From contig OZ024806.1 in assembly GCA_964017045.1 (NCBI GenBank), positions 21,714,088-21,778,087 on the forward strand: a stretch of DNA of 64,000 nucleotides, given 5' to 3'. Position numbers and translations under genes: made by a program. The DNA comes from Omphiscola glabra (taxonomy: Eukaryota; Mollusca; Gastropoda; Lymnaeidae). Shown piece by piece: positions 45,408 to 58,104 of this stretch; the first letter of the stretch is position 1; every line of letters starts with the position of its first letter. Below the pieces are notes generated by a model. The model saw only the letters and a list, made by a program, of their open reading frames with translations, did no database searches and was not told the origin of the DNA.

Positions 45408-46535
45408 GTAAAGGGTAGGTATCGATACAGAGAGTCAGACAGTGAGAAGACATGTGATAGACTGAGAAGGTATCGATACAGAGAGTCAGACAGTGAGAAG
45501 ACATGCGATAGACTGAGAAGGTATCGATACAGAGAGTCAGACTTTGAGAAGACATGTGATAGACCGAGAAGGTATTGATACAGAGAGTTAGACAGTGAGA
45601 AGTCAAGTGATAGACTGAGAAGGTATCGATATAGAGTCAAACAGTCAGAAGTCAAGTGATTGGCTGATAATGTATCAATATAGAGTCAGACAGACAGAAG
45701 TCAAGTGATAGACTGAGAATGTATCGAAATTGAGAGTCAGACAGTGAGAAGTAAAGTGATAAACCGAGAAGGTATCGATATAGAGAGTCGGACAGTGAGA
45801 AGTCAAGTGATAGACCGAGAAGGTATCGATATAGAGAGTCGGACAGTGAGAAGACATGCGATAGACTGAGAAGGTATCGATATAGAGAGTCGGACAGTGA
45901 GAAGACATGTGATAGACCGAGAAGGTATCGATATAGAGAGTCGGACAGTGAGAAGACATGTGATAGACTGAGAAGGTATCGATATAGAGAGTCAGACAGT
46001 GAGAAGACATGTGATAGACTGAGAAGGTATCGATATAGAGAGTCAGACAGTGAGAAGACATGTGATAGACTGAGAAGGTATCGATATAGAGAGTCAGACA
46101 GTGAGAAGACATGTGATAGACTGAGAAGGTATCGATATAGAGAGTCAGACAGTGAGAAGACATGCGATAGACTGAGAAGGTATCGATATAGAGAGTCGGA
46201 CAGTGAGAAGACATGCGATAGACTGAGAAGGTATCGATATAGAGAGTCGGACAGTGAGAAGACATGTGATAGACTGAGAAGGTATCGATATAGAGAGTCA
46301 GACAGTGAGAAGACATGCGATAGACTGAGAAGGTATCGATATAGAGAGTCGGACAGTGAGAAGACATGTGATAGACTGAGAAGGTATCGATATAGAGAGT
46401 CGGACAGTGAGAAGACATGCGATAGACTGATAAGGTATCGATATAGAGAGTCGGACAGTGAGAAGACATGCGATAGACTGAGAAGGTATCGATATAGAGA
46501 GTCGGACAGTGAGAAGACATGTGATAGACTGAGAA
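45408..46535. repeat. 51-bp minisatellite, about 22 copies
   Basis: Unit GGTATCGATATAGAGAGTCG, GACAGTGAGAAGACATGTGA and TAGACTGAGAA. 51 is divisible by three, so long repetitive open frames appear on the minus strand; I do not regard them as genes. Confidence 0.95.
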
Positions 46536-46710
46536 TGACAAGGAAAGGTATAGTCATTTACTGAGAGGCTTAAAAAATATTTTAGGTCATCAGAAACGTG
46601 CAGAAAGAGATATTTCAGATAGATAGATAGACAGTGACACTGTGAAATCTGGAAAAGGCAGCATTGGGTAATTGTGAATGGAGACAAATAGCAATAGCGT
46701 GTTATAAAAA

Positions 46711-46826
46711 AAAGTAATGCATTTGAAGGAGATTCTCAAACCGCCAGTGAGGGATACATTACCCCCGATCTCCGAACAAGCAAATCAAGATTGAACCATA
46801 TAATTGGAAAAATAAATAAATTAGAG
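46711..46826 (+). repeat. Left arm of a 116-bp inverted repeat
   Basis: It starts AAAGTAATGCATTTGAAGGA and ends AATAAATAAATTAGAG. The reverse complement lies at 47921-48036 with only a few differences. Confidence 0.9.
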
Positions 46827-47443
46827 TTTGGAAGACTCAGGAAGGAGCGAGGGAAATAGCTACACGGAAGAAACCACGAACGAAAATAAGGAGAGAATGC
46901 TTTCCAATATCCATCATCAATCTAACAGAGTGGCCGTAAGACTTGTCTCCCCTTTCATCCCCGTTCCTCCTCCACACCCCCCCCCCCCCACACACACTCA
47001 GCCCCTTGTGCCATCCACTCGGCCATCCACTCGGCCATCAAAGCATGAGTCATCGCTCAGGGGCAATACGTCCGATAATTGGCGATTTCGGGAGCACTAA
47101 CTACACGCTAACCATGGTATCGAAATTCTAATGATCGTCATTTGCCGTGTTATTGATTGTGGGGGAATCTGGAGCGCCCAGTGTCCTAGGGGATGAACGG
47201 GTCGAGGCGGCAGGGCGAAATCGAATACGATTTAAGTTGAAATTAACCAGTGGCAGAGTCAAGCTGACGAACCGCCCGTTAAAATGTTATTGTTATTTAA
47301 GAAATAACTCGCGACTTGAGGCTGACGAGACTTGACTACTCGGCGATTAGCTGTTGGTGGTGTTTTACCGCGTGAGGTTTGATGAATGGAGGAACGAAAC
47401 GTTTCGTGGAGTCGCCCGCTGTCCACAGCAGCATCCCGTAAAG

Positions 47444-47642
47444 CAGTGGTTCTCAACCTTCCTATGGCCGCGATCCTTTAATACTGTTCATAGTGTAGTG
47501 GCGACCCCCAGCCACAAAATTATTTTCGGTTATACTTCATAACTATAGAGCATATGTGTTTCCAGTTGGTCTTTGGCGACCCCTGGGAAAGGGTCGTGCG
47601 ACCACCCTAAACGGGTCGCGAACCACATGTTGAGAGCCGCTG
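47444..47642. mobile_element. SPIN-like hAT miniature element, copy 2
   Basis: 199 bp, from CAGTGGTTCTCAACCTTCC to GTTGAGAGCCGCTG, with perfect 8-bp target duplication CCGTAAAG on both sides. Inside are CGATCCTTTAATACTG, CCACAAAATTATTTTCGGTT and GGCGACCCCTGGGAAAGGGT. Ends and length agree with copy 1. Known: SPIN elements are hAT transposons found in several vertebrates, a kissing bug and a pond snail. Confidence 0.85.
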
Positions 47643-47920
47643 CCGTAAAGTATAAAATCTACTTGGGCACTTACTAGCGGTGGGAAGTAGATGCGTGGGT
47701 TTCTTTGAACAGTCCCATCTCCAAAAAGGGAACACTAAATACATGATTAATTATATCAACTTTCCTTAAGGCTTAAGGGTCTTTGATGACATAGTCATAA
47801 TCATTATTCAAATGAAGGGCCTACCCCCCCCCCCATTTTTGGCCATCTCTGGTCTTAGAGTGTCCAGATATTAAAGGCCATTGAGGTAGCTTCAAACACA
47901 AGTACTATGTTTCCTCTCCT

Positions 47921-48036
47921 CTCTAATTTATTTATTTCTCCAATTATATGGTTCAATCTTGATTTGCTTGTTCAGAGATCGGGGGTAATGTATCCCTCAC
48001 TGGCGGTTTGAGAATCTCCTTCAAATGCATTACTTT
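47921..48036 (-). repeat. Right arm of the 116-bp inverted repeat
   Basis: It reads CTCTAATTTATTTATTTCTC through CTTCAAATGCATTACTTT, the complement of the left arm. The 1.1-kb spacer between the arms holds a SPIN-like element and no recognisable transposase. Confidence 0.9.
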
Positions 48037-48739
48037 ACACAGATTTAAATAAATGCATTTCATGCGAACATACTCTTCTCACTCACTGTCATCCACTGAG
48101 GCTATTAGAAGAACAAAAAAATTCACCTCTACCCGAGTACCGAAGGTAAGATCCAAACCTTTTCATCGGGCTATGAACCGCCTCAACACGCACTGACCAA
48201 CGTACGTTCTCTTCATCAAACCTTCTCTCAACGCTTTGACGGTTGAGCCAGACTCTGCTTCTGATGTCATTCAAACAGTTTCTGGTTTGATGAAAATTAA
48301 TTTCCCTTTCGATGAGCTACACTTACTTTAAACAGAAAAAAAAACCCAAACGGAATAGAGACAGATCTAGTTTTTGACTGAATGGTATTTCCCTCCCCCC
48401 CCCCCCCCCCCCCCCCACCCTTTACAGCTTCGACCACAGTGTTGAAATAGTCTTTCAATTAATTTCCGGCAGAAACAAAACGCGCTTTTCATTTTTGCAT
48501 TATCGACCTTTAATTTCATTGGTGATTACGCCCCTTCTGTTACGTTTTCATTAGCTTCTAACAAAACATAGTTGTCTAGGTCTGTCTTGGGACATGTCTA
48601 AATTGTACAACCTACTTAAAATATTGGGCAGCGTAGTATCCCGAGGCACTTAATTGGTACCTTTGATTGAAAGACGAAAAGAAGTCTATTTGACCAAAAT
48701 CTCTTCATCCTCTACACCACTCAACTTTATTTTTGGTAA

Positions 48740-49690
48740 TCTTTAACTACTTCAATGGAATCACTTACTACTTCAATTTAATCTTTATCTACTTCAATGG
48801 AATCACCAACTACTGCAATGTAATCGTTATCTACTTCAATGGAATCAACAACTTCTTCAATGTAATCTTTAACTACTTCAATGGAATCACCAACTACTTC
48901 AATGTAATCTTTAACTACTTCAATGGAATCACCAACTACTTCAATGTAATCTTTAACTACTTCAATGGAATCACTAACTACTTCAATGTAATCTTTAACT
49001 ACTGCAATGTAATCGTTATCAACTTCAATGGAATCAACAACTTCTTCAATGTAATCTTTAACTACTTCAATGGAATCACCAACTACTTCAATGTAATCTT
49101 TAACTACTTCAATGGAATCACCAAATACTTCAATGTAATCTTTAACTACTTCAATGGAATCACTAACTACTTCAATGTAATCTTTAACTACTTCAATGTA
49201 ATCTTTAACTACTTCAATGGAATCACTAACTACTTCAATGAAATCTTTAACTACTTCATTGGAATCATTAACGACTTCAATGGAATCACTAACTACTTCT
49301 ATGCACACACTAACTACTTCAATGTAATCTTTAACTACTTCAACTGATTCACTAACTACTTCAATGTAATCTTTAAAGACTTCAATGGAATCACTAACTA
49401 CGTCAATGTAATCTTTAACTACTTCAATGCACCCACTAACTACTTCAATTCACCCACTAACTACTTCAATGTAATCTTTAACTACTTCAACTGATTCACT
49501 AACTACTTCAATGTAATCTTTAACTACTTCAACTGATTCACTAACTACTTCAATGCACCCACTAACTACTTCAATGGAATCACTAACTACTTCAATGCAC
49601 CCACTAACTACTTCAATGGAATCACTAACTACTTCAATGTAATCACTAACTACTTCAACTGAATAACTAACTACTCCAATTGAATCACAG
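48740..49690. repeat. 21-bp (42-bp dimer) minisatellite
   Basis: Units ACTACTTCAATGGAATCACT and ACTACTTCAATGTAATCTTT alternate over about 950 bp, with variants ending in CTGATTC and CACCCAC to the right. Confidence 0.92.
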
Positions 49691-49817
49691 ACTTCTTAAA
49701 TTGTGATTACAATTTTTATCTTTCCATTAGCCGAACAAAATGACAATTGTGGACCGGGTGTTGGTCATTTGAAAATAATCAGGAGTAGATATAACAGTCA
49801 GTATATTAGCAATTCGG

Positions 49818-50017
49818 CAGTGGCGGATCTTTCTATAATTTTGGTGGCTGACTTAAATATTGAAACATGGGTGTCGGGGTGGTAATACGTTCTTACACAA
49901 AGTGGTGTTCGTTTTTGTCCATTTAGATGTGCACAATACGTAAGCATCCTAACATTCAAAAGTGGTAAGTGGGAGACCCTCTCATCCACCTGCTACTAAA
50001 CTGGCGATCCGCCACTG
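49818..50017. mobile_element. Candidate hAT-like MITE
   Basis: Terminal inverted repeats CAGTGGCGGATC and GATCCGCCACTG define exactly 200 bp. The inner sequence has no coding capacity. No target duplication is visible, so it may be old. Confidence 0.55.
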
Positions 50018-50348
50018 GCTACAAACACGTGATGCAGTGGGAACCAGCTCAGATGTCTAGGTGTCAATGGGACAACTTCATTAGTGACCTTTCCGTGACC
50101 CACAATGGCGGACCCGCGCGCATGGGCATTACTGTGCACATTGAACGGTGAGTGTGCAGGAGGTGACACGATAGATGAAACAAAGAGCGTGCAAAGAGGA
50201 AAGAAAGAAATATAATGCAAAGAGATTACAGAATGGGAGAGAAGATGTTCAAACCAGATACGTCGCTTGGACGATAAAAAGGAAAATAGAAAGGAGGTAT
50301 TGACACCCACGAGAACAGCAGTGCTGACAAGCACAGAACATACCACTC

Positions 50349-50398
<50 letters not shown>

Positions 50399-51750
50399 GC
50401 GGATATTCTTTAATAATGATTCCCGAGTTGATGTTGTTCACACCGCTCGAGAAAGGTAGGAAAGTCTACCACTTTTAAATATTTACGGCTTTATTTATAA
50501 CTCCTACAACTAGAGATTGCACACTTTAAAAAATAATGTAATATGTTTATTTTAAATTTTAAAACAATTTATCATTTATTTTGTAATGTGCTATAAAAGC
50601 GTGGAGGGGCTATTACAGATGGAGCTTCATATATCCACCAATGGTTAGTAGAGCAACCACAAGTCGGCACACAGCACGGCACACAGTAAGGTGGTTAACT
50701 AATGTGTTCTATTGTGTGCTTTTGGTGTGTACCTTATAAAGCGCACGATTTTTAAAAGTTTTTTTTACACGTGCAACGTGTTATCTTTAGGATAAAAAAA
50801 TAAGAAGAAAGCTACTACAGAGATCAATACTGTCCTAGTTACTGACTTAGTTACTGACCTAGTTTATTTTGCTCTATTTACAGGAATACATCCATGACGT
50901 TCGTCTGGCCACCAATCATGATTGTTGTCAACTCAGCTTTGACCCACATACATTTGTCGCCCATAAATCATATAAAGGCCCACCATACGACACACAATCA
51001 TTATTGACGCGTGAACTTGTTTCAGTGTCTGCAATCCAACAACCCTTGAAGTACAAAACGGGGTGTGTCTGTGTGTGTCTCTTCAACCACCGCTATATTC
51101 AGGTCAACTGCGGGCTGACATTCAGACCACCATATAAGTTTAGATTAATTCCATGTAACGATCGTTGGATAAAGATGTGGATGTGCCTCGAAGTAACTCG
51201 TGACCTGTGGATACAAGAAAAACAATTTGACACTTTAATTGTGTGCGATACCTCATATTTAATGGTCATGGGTAACTAAAAGCTTATTTCAAAAAATGAC
51301 GAACCATCTTTAGTTTAATGGATTCCTAACGAGTGTAACACAATATCAACAAACATTTAAAACAACAGATACAATATCATTACGGATATTTGATACAATG
51401 GATACCTCCCAACCAGCAAAGGTTATTGCCACCCTGGGCAAGACACCATTTGTGCCGCCCAGCCACGAAAAAACTACGCAGTTTTCAACAAATGCCGCCC
51501 CCCCCCCTTTCCGCCATACTCTTCTGGCTCAGCTGTTTAGAACTCATTGAGAAAATGGTGCCCCTTCCGTTACACCCTTCTAACGCAACTGTTAGAACTC
51601 ATTGAGAAAATGGCGCCCCTTCCATTACACCCTTCTAACGTAACTGTTAGAACTCATTGAGAAAATGAGAGTAATTATAATAAACGCTTGAAATTAAATG
51701 TGTTTATAGCATGTTTAATTAAAGGAAAGGTAAGGTAGATAAATGAGAGT
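50018..51750. other. Spacer without recognised gene
   Basis: It holds a (CT)n(CA)n microsatellite at 50351-50398. A 136-codon frame at 50869-51279 has Cys-rich composition but no recognised motif. A ~60-bp duplication with GTTAGAACTCATTGAGAAAATGG lies at 51530-51665. Confidence 0.4.
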
Positions 51751-51839
51751 CAATGATAGGTAGAAGGTTTTGAAAGAAAGTAAGAAAGGAGGAGCACAAG
51801 AAACAAGGTAAATGGAAAAGAATAAGAGCGATCGAGAGT

Positions 51840-51868
51840 AAGAAAGAGAGTAAGAAATAGAGAGAGAA

Positions 51869-51915
<47 letters not shown>

Positions 51916-52135
51916 TGCATAGATAGAAAGAGAGAGAGAAAGAGAGAGAGAAAGAGAAAGAGAGAGAGAGATATGCATAGATAGAAAGAGAGAGAGAAAG
52001 AGAAAGAGAGAGATATATATATATGCATAGATAGAAAGAGAGAGAGAAAGAGAGAGAGAGGGGGATATGCATAGATAGAAAGAGAGAGAGAGATATGCAT
52101 AGATAGAAAGAGAGAGAGAAAGAGAGAGAGCAGAA
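51840..52135. repeat. (GA)n-rich region with ATATGCATAGATAGAAAGAG units
   Basis: Polypurine on the plus strand, about 300 bp, with periodic GATATGCATAGATAGA blocks. Confidence 0.9.
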
Positions 52136-52139
52136 GAAG

Positions 52140-53690
52140 AAGGAATGAATAAAAGAAAAGTAACACAAACGCTATTCCAGTCTAGCAAAAATCAGACGTA
52201 TAGTAAACAATTTTTTTTATTTAATTAGACTGATTAAACGAAAAATGCAGCAAAAGATAGAAAGAAATAGTGACAAAACTATCGAAATATGTAGGGTGAA
52301 GGGGGTCTGTGACACACAGAAAAAGCTAGAAATAGAGAATTGAGAGAGGGAAGCTGAGAAATAGATATTGGCAGAAATTTTAGAGGGTGAAAGAAATATA
52401 CAGAGAGCAATTGAGAAAAAATATCAACAGGACACTACTACCTCATCAAAAAGCTTGTCAAAAACTTGGTACAACCCCCCCCCCCCCTTTTTCCTCCAAT
52501 AATATCGATGATAAGGACACCATTGAAAAGTGTTAATAGTCTCAATCCACTGAGTATATTTAAATCAGTATTTTTATCAGTAAATAAATGAAATAAAATC
52601 ACGAAGAAAGAATGTCGTCTTCTTCAATTACCTTTTAACAATATTCTTCAATGCGTCAAGAAATTGAAAGTTTTCACCAGCGATATACTCGGCATATATT
52701 ACGTTTGTCTTTTTAAAAAAAAGATTTTATCCAGCTGTGTTTACACTACTTGCCGATCAGCTGAATCGCTCCGAAGTTCGTACACATTTATACAGCAGCT
52801 TCTTTTAATTAAAGGAATTTTATGTAGGGAATGCCTAATGACGCGCATTCGGGGTTTTCCCGTTGACTAAAATAAACATCCACACAACATCCCCCGGAGA
52901 ACTGAATTTTTGGAACGTGTGTCATTGCGTGAGCACGATATCAACCGCCAACTGTTGCCGTCCGGTACTTCGTCACGTGACGGTATTGCGAAGTGAGGCA
53001 TTCCGACCGACATTGAGCAGCGAGGACCCGCGTCTAAAATAAAGGGTCGATAAATGAACGGGGTCAAATTTCTCTTCAGTTTTGAGACCCCCGTGGACTT
53101 CACTACCGGAGCTTGAATAGGATTGTACTATTTAACGTCCTGTCACCCGTGCAGGCGTGCTATGGTATAAGACAGCCGAGGTCTCACTCCTCCGGCAAGT
53201 GTGTCAGAGAGTATTGATGAGTTGCCACGCTCCGCACAGTTGTAAAAAGTACATGTCCCCATTGTTGATATTCTAATTATAGAGCTGAGCTCTGCTGCGT
53301 CATTGGATAATTTGTCTTGTGTTGAAATGATTGTGTTCATAACGAAAATAATGATGGTCTTTGTGTGAGTCGCAAAGCCACAGTTTCACTTTTCAGAGTC
53401 TGGTCAGCCGTTCATAGAGATTAATGAAAGAAGAAGATCGGTCACTCTTTGTGTTAAATGAGACATGGGATTAGGAAATGGCGGTGATATCGGTGTTAAT
53501 GATGTTATGGTGGGAACATTTGGTGTGATCATTGTGTAATGGCGGGGATCATGTAGTGGTTGAGAGGAAACAGTGGGGGTGGTGTTGATGTTTCAGAAGT
53601 ATCTGTTTTATTGGCCCTTACAATCACGGGTAGCACAAAGGTCATAGTGTAGAACATTTTTAGAATTAAAGAGAACACGTTGGAGCTATA
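52140..53690. other. Spacer without recognised gene
   Basis: Mixed AT-rich sequence. 52870-53060 is more GC-rich but has no identifiable exon. Confidence 0.35.
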
Positions 53691-53694
53691 CAGG

Positions 53695-53935
53695 GATACA
53701 CTTAGAGAGCTAGAGTTAGAGGGCTAGAGGGATTGAGTTAGAGAGATAGAGATAGAGTGAGAGAGAGAATTAGAGAGATATAGTTAGAGCACTAGAGAGA
53801 TAGAGTTAGAGAGATAGAGTTAGAGCACTAGAGGGATAGAGAGATAGAGCTAGAGAGATAGAGTTAGAGAGAGAGGGAGAGAGAGAGAGTTAGAGAGACA
53901 GATTTAGAGAGATATAGTTAGAGGAAGAGAGTTGT
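53695..53935. repeat. TAGAGAGATAGAGT-type simple repeat
   Basis: Degenerate GAGA/TTAGAGAGATAGAG units over 240 bp. Confidence 0.85.
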
Positions 53936-54279
53936 GAGATTTTATTTAATTGTTACATTTATATCTAAAAAAACACCCATCCATTTTACAAGACAAGACA
54001 AACAATGCACACCGCCTTTCGCACAATATCTCTCTGAGATTGTCAAGGTGCCAATGTCTGTTATTCAATGATATGTCAACTTCTTTTAGTAAATATAAGT
54101 CAATTCTTGTTAGTGAATGGTATTTTGACTTCTGTTAGTGAATATGTAAACTTCTGTTAGTGAATGATATGTAAACTTCTGTTAGACATCATTCACTAAA
54201 TTATCACAGACACCATTCCCCCATGATCTCAAACACCATTCCCCCCCATGATCTCAAACACCATTCACCCCATTTTCTC

Positions 54280-54600
54280 AGAAATCATTCGCCTAATTAA
54301 TCTGATACACCATTTGCCCCATTAATTTCAGACATCATTCGCCTCCATTAATCTCAGACATCATTAACCCCATTAATTTCAGACATCATTCGCCGCCATT
54401 AATCTCAGACATCATTCGCCTCCATTAATCTCAGACATCATTCGCCTCCATTAATCTCAGACATCATTCGCCTCCATTAATCTCAGACATCATTCGCCTC
54501 CATTAATCTCAGACATCATTCGCCTCCATTAATCTCAGACATCATTCGCCTCCATTAACTCAGACATTATTCGCCCTATTATCTCAGACATAATTCACCC
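54280..54600. repeat. ~26-bp minisatellite
   Basis: About 11 copies of CCATTAATCTCAGACATCAT plus TCGCCT; the central copies are identical. Confidence 0.92.
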
Positions 54601-55904
54601 CCATTTGACTGAAAGCACCAGTAAATTCAGGGACAAAGGACACCACTGACATAAGGCAGGATTTCCTGTTTACTGTTACAAACATAGCACCCCACCATGC
54701 ACAGCAGCTTTAACCCAGTGAACGCTAGACACCACATAAAGCAGCTCCCCCAAACACCACGGCGCCCTGTCACTAAATAATCCGCCCTGGGTCTTCTTCA
54801 TTTCCCTTCTTAATCTGCTTATCTCCCTCATTTGAATTGTAAAGGGTCACAAACGCGAACCGAAGCCATTCGTGGGTGGTTTCCCTTTCCAAAAGCCCGC
54901 AATCCAGCGAAAAAAAGCATATACATGTAAGGATATTCAGTCCAAGTTAAAAAATATGCACTTGGTGGTCAATGAATGTTAACGTATTACTTTTTTAAAA
55001 TGTTGAGTATTTCTCACACCCCCCCCCCCCAAAAAAAAAAAATGGGTGCTGTTTTTCCCCGTTGTATGTTCCAATGCGGTAAAATTATCTCGAGACAGAA
55101 TTGATGAAACGATAATGGCGAGACTATAAATGTGTATTACATCTACAATTATCAGAACTTTAATCTTAGAGGTAGAAATGTATATCCCGGATGTGAAGTC
55201 ACACGAGGCTTTTTAGCTTTACAGTTTGAGCATTCTCCTCTTGAAAAATTTAGGTATGTCATACAATTCTGGCCACTCCGCCTGCGAACTCCTGACATCT
55301 ATTGTGTTATAGGGATCCTGGTGTCTAACAAAACTTTTATTTATTTTCGACCCACAAAACGATTGGAATCGTTATGAAACCCACTCACTCTCTCTCCTGC
55401 CGAACTCGTTAGCCTCAAACCCGCATGACAAATGTACCAAGTCACAGAGGGGGCAGTGCTACAGACAGACAACTTCCGGGGTGGACGCCATAACGGTGTT
55501 TCCTGCTTCCAGGCAAAAATCTCCAACTGAAAGATAATTGTGGTCCCATGTTTCTTTTTTATCGTTTTGAGGTAAGGAAAAATGACTTTCTGTAGACTTA
55601 TTGACAAAGATGCACCAAATTGTAAGAGATGACCGGACGAGAAGATACCGTACCTTCCCCTTTCTTAGCCTACTCTGCAATGTTTTTTAAACATTAATCA
55701 TCCACAAACTGGGACAGGCGTCTGCCAACTACAACCCGGGAGCTATTGACTGCACACTCCAAAAATAATGGAGGCCCATAACATTTTGGACACAAACCCC
55801 CTATGTAAGTAAGCCACTGGGTCTGCAATGATCGAAATGTTAAGTGGTTGGCCAGCTCTGTAACAAAAACAAAAACATAGCAACAAAAAAAATTGTTTCT
55901 GGTT

Positions 55905-56552
55905 CCAGGTTTAGTAGATATAAGTTGCGTTGTTGGAATGGGAATAGGATTAGTTGATATAAGTTGCGTTGTTGGAATGGGAATAGGATTAGTTGATATA
56001 AGTTGCGTTGTTGGAATGGGAATAGGATTAGTTGATATAAGTTGCGTTGTTGGAATGGGAATAGGATTAGTTGATATAAGTTGCGTTGTTGGAATGGGAA
56101 TAGGATTAGTTGATATAAGTTGCGTTGTTGGAATGGGAATAGGATTAGTTGATATAAGTTGCGTTGTTGGAATGGGAATAGGATTAGTTGATATAAGTTG
56201 CGTTGTTGGAATGGGAATAGGATTAGTTGATATAAGTTGCGTTGTTGGAATGGGAATAGGATTAGTTGATATAAGTTGCGTTGTTGGAATGGGAATAGGA
56301 TTAGTTGATATAAGTTGCGTTGTTGGAATGGGAATAGGATTAGTTGATATAAGTTGCGTTGTTGGAATGGGAATAGGATTAGTTGATATAAGTTGCGTTG
56401 TTGGAATGGGAATAGGATTAGTTGATATAAGTTGCGTTGTTGGAATGGGAATAGGATTAGTTGATATAAGTTGCGTTGTTGGAATGGGAATAGGATTAGT
56501 TGATATAAGTTGCGTTGTTGGAATGGGAATAGGATTAGTTGATATAATTTGT
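55905..56552. repeat. 39-bp minisatellite, 16 near-identical copies
   Basis: Unit GGATTAGTTGATATAAGTTG plus CGTTGTTGGAATGGGAATA. Copies after the first are essentially identical. The period keeps a frame open for 225 codons (repeating GLVDISCVVGMGI), but nothing else supports a gene. Confidence 0.95.
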
Positions 56553-56649
56553 GATGCTGGTTGGCTTTAGGGTTGGTTGATAACGATTATCATATTGGTT
56601 GGTGTCCTAACCCGCCAAAAACTAATTTTTCCACGAAAATGTGTCGTTA

Positions 56650-57545
56650 ACTAGCGAAATAGAGAAAAGAAGTGGGAGAAATGAAGTGAAAGAAAGGAAG
56701 TGGAAGAAATGAAGTGAAAGAAAGGAAGTGGAATAATAGAAGTTAAAGAAAAGAAGTGGAAGAAAAGAAGTGGAATAAAGGAAGTGGAAGAAAGGAAGTG
56801 GAAGAAAGGAAGTGGAATAATAGAAGTTAAAGAAAAGAAGTGGAAGAAATGAAGTGAAAGAAAGGAAGTGGAAGAAATGAAGTGGAAGAAAGGAAGTGGA
56901 AGAAAGGAAGTGGAATAATAGAAGTTAAAGAAAAGAAATGGAAGAAAAGAAGTGGAAGAAAGGAAGTGGAAGAAAGGAAGTGGAAGAAAGGAAGTGGAAG
57001 AAAGGAAGTGGAATAATAGAAGTTAAAGAAAAGAAGTGGAAGAAATGAAGTGAAAGAAATGAAGTGGAAGAAATGAAGTGAAAGAAAGGAAGTGGAATAA
57101 TAGAAGTTAAAGAAAAGAAGTGGAAGAAAAGAAGTGGAAGAAAGGAAGGGGAAGAAAGGAAGTGGAATAATAGAAGTTAAAGAAAAGAAGTGGAAGAAAT
57201 GAAGTGAAAGAAAGGAAGTGGAAGAAATGAAGTGGAAGAAAGGAAGTGGAATAATAGAAGTTAAAGAAAATAAGTGGAAGAAAGGAAGTGGAAGAAATGA
57301 AGTGAAAGAAAGGAAGTGGAATAATAGAAGTTAAAGAAAAGAAGTGGAAGAAAAGAAGTGGAAGAAAAGAAGTGGAAGAAAGGAAGTGGAAGAAAGGGGG
57401 TGGAAGAAAGGAATAGGACGAAACGAAGTGGAGGAAAGGAAGTGGAAGAAAGGAAGTGGAAGAAAAGAAGTGGAAGAAAGGAAGTGTAAGAAAGGAAGTG
57501 GAAGAAAAGAAGTGGAAGAAATGAAGTGGAAGAAAAGACAGGGCT
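56650..57545. repeat. 14-bp polypurine minisatellite
   Basis: Units AAGTGGAAGAAAGG, with AAGTGAAAGAAA and AATAATAGAAGTTAAAGAAA variants forming higher-order blocks. Purine-only on the plus strand for about 900 bp apart from sparse T. Confidence 0.93.
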
Positions 57546-58104
57546 GCTAAGAGCCTGATGTTGCAATGACATAATCACATTTAACTAACAATTGTAATTT
57601 GGTGGTGTAACATTTCATACATCAAGATAATACACATAGTCACATGGATAGAATAACTATAGCATCTGGATACACATTTGTATTTGTTATTTCCGGTAGA
57701 TGGGACCTTGCTGACCTACATCGAGCCGTCTCGATGTTGCAAGAGCGACCCCCCCCTTGCACCCCCACCCCAAAGTCTAGATCATTACCATGTAAATGGG
57801 GGGGGGGGGGGTACTGCGACATCAAGGGGCAGTTAACTCTGCAAGATGGTGATGTATTCCGCCGCGATAATTCGTCGAACGTCCGGCGCGAAGAAGCTAT
57901 TCTGGTGATAAACTCGGGAACGTTTCATCAGCATATCATTAATATCAGTCGTATGTTTTGGGAATTGGCTAGTTTTTACCCTAGCCGAATCTCTCAACAT
58001 ATCGATCAGTTTAAGCTATTACAGAACGAAGTATTATACAGAAGATCTGCAAGGCGGGATCAGAAAAATAATTAGAAATAATATACAAATATAATTTTAC
58101 GAAG

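Noticed and set aside
45388..46687. Frames of up to 301 codons on the minus strand
   Set aside because: 51-bp repeat readings open in all three frames; composition and lack of flanking exons argue against a gene.
50869..51279. 136-codon plus-strand frame
   Set aside because: No motif, no splice context and ordinary spacer base composition; kept only as a remark.
52870..53060. GC-richer patch that might be an exon or CpG-type promoter
   Set aside because: No frame with splice sites or recognisable product.
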